Shown: positions 1-4,758 of the stretch, in pieces
Layout: each line of letters opens with the position of its first letter
Position numbering within the stretch: the first letter of the stretch is position 1
DNA from: Nitrosopumilaceae archaeon
GTDB taxonomy: Archaea; Thermoproteota; Nitrososphaeria; Nitrososphaerales; Nitrosopumilaceae
NCBI GenBank assembly: GCA_013330055.1
Contig: DUJB01000041.1
Location: 14,127-19,507, forward strand
Reading direction: 5' to 3'
DNA length: 5,381 nucleotides
Program-made: the position numbers and the translations under genes
The notes under the pieces: generated by a model
Told to the model about the DNA's origin: nothing
Databases searched by the model: none
Seen by the model: the letters and a program-made list of their open reading frames with translations, nothing else

Positions 1-1124
1 TTGAATTTTTCTTTGATCATGTTTTTCAGAATTGCTCTTTCTTTGATGTCAAAATCTCCCTTTATTTTCACTAGTGCACAGCAAGAGTCTTTTGGTCCAC
101 CGTTATTTCTTATGTCATTCTCATCTATATCAAATAGAATAGCGTCTTCCCTTTTCTTTATGTGTTCAATTATACTTTCCATTGTGTTAGCTTTTCCACC
201 AGGCATGATATTTGAGCCCCATTGATTCTCTTCTGGTACAAGTGGTATAACCCACGGAATAGCAAACCGTGGTCGTTTTGTTGCAAGCCATGTTCTATAA
301 TTTGACATATCCCATTCTGTTTCTCTTGCAAAAGATGAAACAAACATGGATATTGCATTAGCTGCAATCAAGTTCATGCCTTTGTAATCTTTCCATCCAA
401 CCTCTTGCTCATGTGGAAGATCATCAATAATTGATGGAATCTTTTCTAACTTTTTCTCAAATTTATGGGATAACTCTCGTAGTCTTTTATTTGAAAATAA
501 AATAGAACAATCACTATATTTTATCTGATATTCTAGATTCATTACGATGTTTATTGCAGCGGCCTCCAAAATTATTGGATCCCATCCAAACTCTGGCAAT
601 AAGCCCAAAGTGGCAATTGTAGCATGTTCTTTTGGATCTTTTTTTATGAATTCGATGAATGCGCAAGCAAAAGAACTTCCGGTACCTCCACCCATAGCAA
701 ACGGTACTGTAAAACCTCGAACTGGTTCAGGAGAAAGGGCTGAAAGTTGTTTATGCATATCAAACTTGCTGCTTACTTCTTTGATAAATCTGGTTCGCCC
801 CTCAGCCCAATTTCTTGCAGCACCACCGGAACCGTGAATCACGTGTTTGTCCCTTAATGCGAAAAGATCAGGATATGATTGTAGTATTAGATTTGCAGCT
901 CTTGGATCTAAATCTACTAGTAATGCTCTTGGTATAAGTGGAATATCAGTTCCAGAATATCCAGTTGGAAATCGTAAAATAGTGGTACCGTATCTTTTCA
1001 GAACTCTTGATTCATCTTTTGCTGTGCGAAGTATCGGTTTTAAAGGATTGGCCCCTACATCAAGCAATAGTCTTCTGTATGTTTCTGCACCAAGACCTAT
1101 TCCACAATGACCAAAACAAGTCAT
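1..1124 (-). CDS. Artubulin: archaeal tubulin-family GTPase (partial, C-terminus beyond window edge)
   Basis: This is a tubulin/FtsZ-superfamily cytoskeletal GTPase that would bind GTP and probably polymerise in the cytoplasm. Numbering from ATG 1124, 374 residues are visible with no stop; tubulins have about 420-450. Motifs follow tubulin, not FtsZ. The T1 loop FGHCGIGLG (4-12) resembles tubulin AGQCGNQIG. IPRALLVDLDP (64-74) matches the 'PRAxxVDLEP' T2 strand. GSGGAARNWAEG (98-109) matches the T3 'GAGNNWAKG' signature that FtsZ lacks. The T4 phosphate loop is MGGGTGSS (144-151). TLGLLP (172-177) fits the T5 region, and PRFAIPWVIPL (285-295) fits the start of the C-terminal domain. The T7 catalytic segment (about 268-281) is divergent. 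The start is uncertain: an in-frame TTG at 1163 would add 13 residues and lengthen beta-strand 1, while ATG 1124 fits a TATA-like box at 1162-1170. Fold assignment is very sure; the name artubulin rests on the archaeal context. Confidence 0.93.
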   Translation of the reverse strand, partial: MTCFGHCGIGLGAETYRRLLLDVGANPLKPILRTAKDESRVLKRYGTTILRFPTGYSGTDIPLIPRALLVDLDPRAANLILQSYPDLFALRDKHVIHGSGGAARNWAEGRTRFIKEVSSKFDMHKQLSALSPEPVRGFTVPFAMGGGTGSSFACAFIEFIKKDPKEHATIATLGLLPEFGWDPIILEAAAINIVMNLEYQIKYSDCSILFSNKRLRELSHKFEKKLEKIPSIIDDLPHEQEVGWKDYKGMNLIAANAISMFVSSFARETEWDMSNYRTWLATKRPRFAIPWVIPLVPEENQWGSNIMPGGKANTMESIIEHIKKREDAILFDIDENDIRNNGGPKDSCCALVKIKGDFDIKERAILKNMIKEKF

Positions 1125-1161
1125 CAGGACTGGGGCTGGTGGAAGAGGGGCAAGTTTTGAC

Positions 1162-1170
1162 AAATTTATA
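1162..1170 (-). promoter_or_regulatory. Candidate TATA box for the artubulin gene
   Basis: The minus strand reads TATAAATTT here. Its centre is about 43 nt upstream of ATG 1124, so transcription would begin near 1140 and leave a leader of about 15 nt, longer than for the other genes of the window. No Shine-Dalgarno-like GGTGA is visible in that leader. The box overlaps the alternative TTG start at 1163, so both cannot be used together. The rest of 1171-1342 shows no gene or clear structure. Confidence 0.4.
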
Positions 1171-1342
1171 CTCCCATACAAGAAAGGTTTTGTTCTCTCT
1201 TTAAGCAGAAAGTGTGACGATGTAGAGGTAAAACTGGACTGTTATAGATACTTGACTGGGAATCAGATTTCATAGATATTCAATTAAAGTGGTCATTATA
1301 TTAATGCATTTAAGATTTAAGAAGAATTGATCCTTACGTAAT

Positions 1343-1687
1343 TTAATTATCTTTTAGAATTTTTTTAAGAGATTGAAATTCATCTAGAGTGATTTCACCT
1401 GATGCCAGTCTTGTTTTAAGAATGGACAAAGATGTATCATTGGTAATTTTAGAATTAGGTTTTTGTTTTGTCTTTCCCCCTTGTTTTTTCTCTTTTACCT
1501 TATACTCCAAGCCAGTTTTACTTTGTGATTCTTCTTTTTGAGAAAACAGACTTTCAAGATATTTGTAATCTGAAAGGTATAATACGGTTTCTTGTTTAAG
1601 CGTGTTTAAGATCTCATTCAATCGTTTTAAATCACCTTTTCCTGAATCAATCAATTTTTGAATCGATTTTAGCATATCTTCAGACAT
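1343..1687 (-). CDS. Small SHOCT-domain protein
   Basis: This 114-residue hypothetical protein has two helical parts. The N-terminal part (about 5-48) is charged and helical, with the pattern SGKGDLKRLNEIL then LYLSDYKYLESLF, reminiscent of short domains recurrent in thaumarchaeal proteins. A Lys/Gln/Ser-rich linker (about 49-84) follows. The C-terminus (about 87-112) contains LKTRLASGEITLDEFQSLKK, which fits the SHOCT (short C-terminal) pattern of a helix, a GxIT/S turn and a second helix with EF. SHOCT domains are usually oligomerisation or attachment modules; the specific role is unknown. There is no signal peptide or membrane segment. It lies upstream of the artubulin on the same strand but 218 bp away with its own promoter, so co-function is only a guess. 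Confidence 0.85.
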   Translation of the reverse strand: MSEDMLKSIQKLIDSGKGDLKRLNEILNTLKQETVLYLSDYKYLESLFSQKEESQSKTGLEYKVKEKKQGGKTKQKPNSKITNDTSLSILKTRLASGEITLDEFQSLKKILKDN

Positions 1688-1710
1688 TTATTTCACATCA
1701 TGTTAATCGA

Positions 1711-1720
1711 TTTAATAAAA
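1711..1720 (-). promoter_or_regulatory. TATA box of the SHOCT-domain gene
   Basis: The minus strand reads TTTTATTAAA, centred about 28 nt upstream of ATG 1687. This is the spacing expected if transcription starts at or next to the start codon (leaderless mRNA). Confidence 0.6.
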
Positions 1721-1754
1721 CATTACATTACGATGGTATTTTTCAGATTAATTC

Positions 1755-1760
1755 AAAAAA
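1755..1760 (-). terminator. Oligo-T terminator after tRNA-Arg
   Basis: The minus strand has six consecutive T residues starting 4 nt beyond the tRNA 3' end. An oligo-T run without a required hairpin is the usual intrinsic termination signal in archaea. Confidence 0.55.
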
Positions 1761-1763
1761 GAA

Positions 1764-1838
1764 CGGACCCGATGGGACTCGAACCCACGACCTGACGCTC
1801 CGCAAGCGTCCGCACTATCCAAGCTGTGCAACGGGTCC
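1764..1838 (-). tRNA. tRNA-Arg(GCG)
   Basis: This is a complete 75-nt cloverleaf. The acceptor GGACCCG pairs perfectly with CGGGTCC. The D stem is GCAC/GTGC. The anticodon stem GACGC/GCGTC encloses the loop TTGCGGA, giving anticodon GCG (plus-strand 1801-1803), which reads CGC and CGU arginine codons. The T arm is GTGGG-TTCGAGT-CCCAT with one G-U pair, and it contains the conserved TTCGA. The discriminator is G (1764). CCA is not encoded, and there is no intron in the anticodon loop. It sits between the aquaporin and the SHOCT gene, all on the minus strand. Confidence 0.96.
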
Positions 1839-1860
1839 ATTAGAGATTCTAGCCTACCCG

Positions 1861-1870
1861 TTATAATACA
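1861..1870 (-). promoter_or_regulatory. TATA box of tRNA-Arg
   Basis: The minus strand reads TGTATTATAA, centred about 27 nt upstream of the tRNA 5' end at 1838, the standard archaeal position. Confidence 0.6.
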
Positions 1871-1874
1871 TTTC

Positions 1875-1890
1875 AAAAATAATTAAAAAA
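1875..1890 (-). terminator. T-rich terminator of the aquaporin gene
   Basis: Directly after the aquaporin stop codon the minus strand carries runs of six and five T residues (TTTTTTAATTATTTTT), a typical archaeal T-rich termination signal. It separates the aquaporin from the tRNA promoter just downstream. Confidence 0.5.
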
Positions 1891-1893
1891 GAT

Positions 1894-2598
1894 CTATGCT
1901 TCTTGCTCCGCCTTTTTGACAAAGACGTAGTTCATTATCAGTCCAGCAATTATTCCACCAATTATTGGTCCAACCCAATAAATCCAATGGAACTCCCAAA
2001 ATCCTGAAATAAGTGCAGGACCGAATGTTCTTGCAGGGTTCACACTTGCACCAGTAAGTGGGACACCCACCAAATGGATTAAGAAAATCATTCCACCAAT
2101 TGCAAAACCCGCAAATCCTGGAGCTGCCTTTTTGTGAACTGCGGCCATGAAAATTACAGTTACCAAGAAAAATGTCAGAATCATTTCAACGCCAAGACCT
2201 GCCATCGCATCATTATTGAGAAGTGCACTTGGTCCGCCTTGTGTTCCAAAGTTTACTTTAGCACCAAGTTCTGGCAGGATTGCTTTGTGTGCTGCTGCAG
2301 CAGCTATTGCACCAATTAGCTGAAATACAATGTAAGCAATTCCATCTTTTATTCCAATTCTTTTAGTAACAATCATAGAAATAGTCACAGCGGGGTTGAT
2401 GTGGGCGCCAGACACATGGCCAAATGTGTAGATCATCAGACCAATTGCCGCACCATGTCCAAGTGAGATCATTATTATTGCTTCAATAGAAAGTCCTGTA
2501 CCAAAAGCAACTGCTGCTAATGTTACAGAAAGCGGTCCAAAGAAAACAAGCGCAAAAGTAGCAACAGATTCAGCAAACCATGCTCTTGGATTTACCAT
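1894..2598 (-). CDS. Aquaporin / MIP-family channel
   Basis: This 234-residue membrane channel is a usual length for the major intrinsic protein family, which passively conducts water or small neutral solutes. Six membrane helices (roughly 7-31, 39-60, 83-106, 132-154, 161-179, 204-227) and two half-helices carry the NPA motifs at 68-70 (GAHINPAVT) and 187-189 (GASVNPARTF). Placing AQP1/GlpF filter positions by distance from the NPA motifs, without gaps, gives H48, H175, A184 and R190 at the aromatic/arginine constriction. H175 and R190 are as in water-selective aquaporins. H48, where AQP1 and AqpZ have Phe and GlpF has Trp, is the residue typical of plant tonoplast (TIP) channels. The substrate is thus open: water, ammonia or urea. 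ATG 2598 is supported by a TATA box about 29 nt upstream. The gene is divergent from the peroxiredoxin. Confidence 0.96.
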   Translation of the reverse strand: MVNPRAWFAESVATFALVFFGPLSVTLAAVAFGTGLSIEAIIMISLGHGAAIGLMIYTFGHVSGAHINPAVTISMIVTKRIGIKDGIAYIVFQLIGAIAAAAAHKAILPELGAKVNFGTQGGPSALLNNDAMAGLGVEMILTFFLVTVIFMAAVHKKAAPGFAGFAIGGMIFLIHLVGVPLTGASVNPARTFGPALISGFWEFHWIYWVGPIIGGIIAGLIMNYVFVKKAEQEA

Positions 2599-2623
2599 TA
2601 TTCAACAAACCTCGATACATGCC

Positions 2624-2631
2624 ATATAAAA
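2624..2631 (-). promoter_or_regulatory. TATA box of the aquaporin gene
   Basis: The minus strand reads TTTTATAT, centred about 29 nt upstream of ATG 2598. It lies in the 93-bp divergent region shared with the peroxiredoxin and suggests a nearly leaderless transcript. Confidence 0.6.
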
Positions 2632-2659
2632 CATTCGAATAGATTCAGATGTCTAGGAA

Positions 2660-2670
2660 AAAATAAGTAT
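2660..2670 (+). promoter_or_regulatory. TATA-like box of the peroxiredoxin gene
   Basis: The AT-rich segment AAAATAAGTAT is centred about 27 nt upstream of ATG 2692. It lies in the divergent region opposite the aquaporin TATA box and fits a leaderless transcript. Confidence 0.5.
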
Positions 2671-2691
2671 GGAACAAGTAATGCATAACCC

Positions 2692-3150
2692 ATGCTTTCT
2701 GTTGGAGATTCCGTTCCTGATTTTAGTTTAAAAGATGCAAAAGGAAACATGGTAAAAAAATCAGATCTCAAAGGCAAAAAATATGTGGTGTACTTTTACC
2801 CAAGAGACTTTACTCCAGGATGTACTACTGAAGCAGCTGAGTTTGCACATGATTATAAAAAATTCAAAAATGCAGATATTGAGATAATTGGAATCAGTCC
2901 AGATGATGTAGAATCACACAAGAAATTTGGTGAGAAAATGGAAGTTCCTTTTATCTTACTTGCTGATACAGAAACTGAAATGGCAAAAAAGTTTGGAGTA
3001 TGGGGAAAAAAACAGTTCATGGGACGTGAATACATGGGAGTAAACAGAACTACTTTTTTGATAAACGAGAAAGGAAAAATTATCAAAGTATTTGAAAAAG
3101 TAAAACCTGCAGGACACGCACAAGAAGTCCTAGAGGTTTTTAAAAATTAA
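2692..3150 (+). CDS. Thioredoxin-fold peroxiredoxin, Bcp/PrxQ type (1-Cys)
   Basis: This 152-residue cytosolic peroxidase would reduce hydrogen peroxide and organic hydroperoxides; the length is normal for the Bcp/PrxQ group. The N-terminal VGDSVPDFSLKD (4-15) and the active site FYPRDFTPGCTTEA (35-48) are diagnostic, with peroxidatic Cys44 next to T41, and R119 in VNRTTFLI as the conserved arginine. In Escherichia coli Bcp the resolving cysteine lies five residues after the peroxidatic one; here that position is A49, and Cys44 is the only cysteine in the protein. It must therefore use an external thiol or partner protein for recycling (inference). An aerobic ammonia oxidiser would need such detoxification. 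It is convergent with the proline-rich gene, with 9 bp between stop codons. Confidence 0.96.
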   Translation: MLSVGDSVPDFSLKDAKGNMVKKSDLKGKKYVVYFYPRDFTPGCTTEAAEFAHDYKKFKNADIEIIGISPDDVESHKKFGEKMEVPFILLADTETEMAKKFGVWGKKQFMGREYMGVNRTTFLINEKGKIIKVFEKVKPAGHAQEVLEVFKN

Positions 3151-3159
3151 ATAATTGTT
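3137..3159. terminator. Possible AT-rich bidirectional termination zone
   Basis: The end of the peroxiredoxin gene and the 9-bp gap contain a palindromic TTTTTAAAAA (3137-3146) and AT-rich sequence with short T runs on both strands, between two convergent genes. A role in termination is inferred only from position and composition. Confidence 0.25.
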
Positions 3160-3936
3160 TTAGGATGGTTTCCAGCCAGCCGGCATGGTACCATGTGGTT
3201 TTGTCGCAGATGGGGCAGGTTGTGGTTTTTCAGGCTCTGTCCTTTGTTGTTGTAATCTTTCTAGATACTCTTTTTCATATTCTGCCAATTCTTCAGTTCT
3301 TGATCTTTTCTCTGAAGATTTGGATGTCGATTGTGAGCTTGTAGATTCTACTTTGGATACAGTTGGTGCTTCTTCAAACTTTATTGCGACTGTTTGAACA
3401 AATTGTTTGTCAGGCGGATGGTATGCTAGTCTTTGTCTTGTTCTATAATAATTCTCACCAGTGTATTTCACAGTAGGTGTTGGTGGCTCTATTCTTCTTG
3501 GTTCTTCTTTTTGTTTTTGTGGTTTTGGCTCTGCTCTTTCTGGTTCAGGCTCTGGAGTAGGAGGCGGTGCCGGTCGAGAAACTTGAACAGTGACTTGTCC
3601 TGTGAATTGTTTGTCAGGCGGATGGTATGCTAGTCTTTGACGCGTAGCATAGTATCGGTTACCAGTATATTCAGATGAGCTTGTAGATGTATAGGCTGGT
3701 GCAACTTCGGCTTGTGTAGTTTGTTTACTTTCTGGTTTTGGTTGCGGTGGGGGTGGGGGTCTCTGTTGAACTTGTGGTTTTGGCGCGGGTGGTGGCGGTG
3801 TTGGCCTTGTTTCTGCAGGTTTTGAAGCTTGAGCAGCTAGTGCGTTAAGCTTTGCCTCAAGTTCAGCGATCTTTGCTTCAAGATCAGCTTTAGTTTTAGT
3901 AGAACGTGCTTTTTTAGCTGGTTTATCTGTAGACAT
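3160..3936 (-). CDS. Proline-rich low-complexity protein with a duplicated YY-TRQRLAYHPPDKQF module
   Basis: I do not recognise this 258-residue protein. Its layout is visible: a Lys/Ala-rich basic start (1-16); a short coiled-coil-like helix LEAKIAELEAKLNAL (19-33); a proline-rich stretch with PPPP runs (45-68); module A (90-119), YTGNRYYATRQRLAYHPP then DKQF and VTVQV; a Pro/Glu/Lys linker (122-155); module B (158-187), YTGENYYRTRQRLAYHPP then DKQF and VAIKF; a Ser-rich and charged Glu/Arg region (192-235); and a Pro-rich tail ending GWKPS. The modules are 68 residues apart. No cysteine, signal peptide or membrane segment is seen, so it is probably cytoplasmic. The modules could be small binding units on disordered tethers, a scaffold-like arrangement (inference). 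A TATA-like box about 29 nt upstream supports ATG 3936. Confidence 0.85.
   Translation of the reverse strand: MSTDKPAKKARSTKTKADLEAKIAELEAKLNALAAQASKPAETRPTPPPPAPKPQVQQRPPPPPQPKPESKQTTQAEVAPAYTSTSSSEYTGNRYYATRQRLAYHPPDKQFTGQVTVQVSRPAPPPTPEPEPERAEPKPQKQKEEPRRIEPPTPTVKYTGENYYRTRQRLAYHPPDKQFVQTVAIKFEEAPTVSKVESTSSQSTSKSSEKRSRTEELAEYEKEYLERLQQQRTEPEKPQPAPSATKPHGTMPAGWKPS
3401..3435. repeat. 35-bp direct repeat, copy 1 (encodes module B core)
   Basis: This segment is identical over 35 bp to 3605-3639, 204 bp (68 codons) away inside the same gene. It encodes the QRLAYHPPDKQF part of the second module. Confidence 0.95.
3605..3639. repeat. 35-bp direct repeat, copy 2 (encodes module A core)
   Basis: Identical partner of 3401-3435. 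Sequence on either side codes for similar amino acids (YTG-x-x-YY-x-TR on one side) but has diverged at the DNA level. Confidence 0.95.
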
Positions 3937-3960
3937 GTATTATTTTGTCATGTGGTTGGA

Positions 3961-3970
3961 GTTTATTTAG
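3961..3970 (-). promoter_or_regulatory. TATA-like box of the proline-rich gene
   Basis: The minus strand reads CTAAATAAAC, centred about 29 nt upstream of ATG 3936, in the 107-bp divergent region shared with the Cys/His-rich gene. Confidence 0.5.
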
Positions 3971-4013
3971 ATTTTGATCATTATCAGAAAATTCAAGCAT
4001 AATCCATAGAAGT

Positions 4014-4020
4014 TTTATAA
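4014..4020 (+). promoter_or_regulatory. TATA box fixing the TTG start of the Cys/His-rich gene
   Basis: TTTATAA is centred about 27 nt upstream of TTG 4044. This predicts transcription starting at the TTG itself, and so supports this unusual start codon; there is no in-frame ATG before residue 75. Confidence 0.6.
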
Positions 4021-4043
4021 GAACGACGAATCAAGTTATCACA

Positions 4044-4421
4044 TTGGACGATTTTGAAAGAGAATATCCCGAATTTGACTGGAAAAACACTCCAGCGTAT
4101 AAGCATCCTGGTGGAAGAAACTGCCCGTGTCCCAAGCACGAGTACATCAGGGAACAAATTAACGTAGCAAAGACATTAAACCAATCAAGCAAAGAACCAA
4201 GTCGCCTTACTTTGAAATTCTGTCCCGATCACTATAGGGTTTATCTAGAGGAAGTAATTCCTGGTATGCCTTTCAAATACAGAATACTTACAAAGATAGC
4301 ACTAAAAATTGGTGCAATACAGATTGAGCAACTAAAATACATGCAATCAGACCAGTGCTTTTATTGCAAGTTTGGATCTGGTGGTCATGATAAAAAAAGT
4401 GAGCTACCTCCAATAAGCTAA
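4044..4421 (+). CDS. Cys/His-rich hypothetical protein, probable metal binder
   Basis: I cannot assign this 125-residue protein to a known family. It starts with TTG, chosen because a TATA box lies about 27 nt upstream and no earlier start is open. The sequence is acidic and aromatic at first (DDFEREYPEFDW), then has three clusters of possible metal ligands: C27-P-C29-x-x-H32, C60-x-x-H63 (FCPDHYRVYL) and C105-x-x-C108 (QCFYCKFG) with H115 near the end. Eight Cys/His ligands would be enough for two zinc ions or one iron-sulfur centre (inference). No signal peptide or membrane segment is present. Its TAA stop overlaps the stop of the opposite zinc-finger gene, so the two genes converge with a 4-bp overlap. 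Confidence 0.85.
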   Translation: MDDFEREYPEFDWKNTPAYKHPGGRNCPCPKHEYIREQINVAKTLNQSSKEPSRLTLKFCPDHYRVYLEEVIPGMPFKYRILTKIALKIGAIQIEQLKYMQSDQCFYCKFGSGGHDKKSELPPIS

Positions 4422-4648
4422 ACTGGACCAAGTAAAATCTTTGGTTTGTTTGGTGTGTCATGATGACATTTTTTGCCACACAATGGACATGTTACTCTAT
4501 CTAAGAAGACACATTGGCATATGTGTGATTTTAGATAACTCTCAGCTGATTTTGTGTATTCGCCAGTACCATTACAAAACGGGCACTGAGTTTCTAAGAG
4601 AACAATCTTTCCCTGTCCGTTACAGACAGCACATTTTTGCTGACTCAC
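4418..4648 (-). CDS. Small DnaJ-type zinc-finger protein
   Basis: This 76-residue cysteine-rich protein carries two CxxCxGxG repeats of the kind in the DnaJ (Hsp40) central domain: CAVCNGQG (6-13) and CPFCNGTG (22-29). They are followed by CQC (44-46) and CPLCGKKCHH (54-63). It has no J domain and no C-terminal substrate-binding domain, so it is a free-standing zinc finger, not a DnaJ. Such stand-alone fingers may bind proteins or RNA, but the role here is unknown. The start is GTG 4648, supported by a TATA-like box about 27 nt upstream; no in-frame ATG precedes the first zinc motif. It converges on, and overlaps by 4 bp, another putative metal-binding protein, and is divergent from the UbiD-family gene. 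Confidence 0.88.
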   Translation of the reverse strand: MSQQKCAVCNGQGKIVLLETQCPFCNGTGEYTKSAESYLKSHICQCVFLDRVTCPLCGKKCHHDTPNKPKILLGPV

Positions 4649-4669
4649 TGTAAGGAATTCTTCTCGAGT

Positions 4670-4679
4670 CTAATTAAAG
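4670..4679 (-). promoter_or_regulatory. TATA-like box of the zinc-finger gene
   Basis: The minus strand reads CTTTAATTAG, centred about 27 nt upstream of GTG 4648, consistent with a leaderless transcript starting at the GTG. Confidence 0.5.
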
Positions 4680-4730
4680 TCCTTTTGTTAAACTTTTTCT
4701 TATCTTCTTGTATTACAAATCCAGTTAAGC

Positions 4731-4738
4731 TTATACTA
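4731..4738 (+). promoter_or_regulatory. TATA-like box of the UbiD-family gene
   Basis: TTATACTA is centred about 25 nt upstream of GTG 4759, in the 110-bp divergent region shared with the zinc-finger gene. It supports GTG 4759 as the start. Confidence 0.5.
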
Positions 4739-4758
4739 TATGCAAATTCAGTAGAGTT

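Noticed and set aside
1..1124. Annotation as FtsZ
   Set aside because: The NWA-x-G T3 loop, the PRALLVDLDP strand and the GHCG T1 loop are tubulin features; FtsZ has a GGGGCN-type T1 and no NWA motif.
547..1204. Plus-strand open frames opposite the tubulin gene
   Set aside because: They lie antisense to a reading frame with clear tubulin motifs, and their translations show no domain pattern.
1764..1838. tRNA-Arg as an integration site for a mobile element carrying the artubulin
   Set aside because: No repeat of the tRNA 3' end, integrase or phage-like gene is visible in the window.
3185..3633. Plus-strand frames rich in Cys, Ser and Phe
   Set aside because: They are the complement of the proline/lysine-rich coding sequence on the minus strand; their composition is explained by that.
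3401..3639. The 35-bp repeats as part of a CRISPR array
   Set aside because: There are only two copies, 204 bp apart, in frame within a coding sequence and encoding the same peptide.
4418..4648. Truncated dnaJ pseudogene
   Set aside because: The frame is intact with its own start, stop and promoter-like box, and no J-domain remnant lies upstream; the second half differs from the DnaJ zinc domain.
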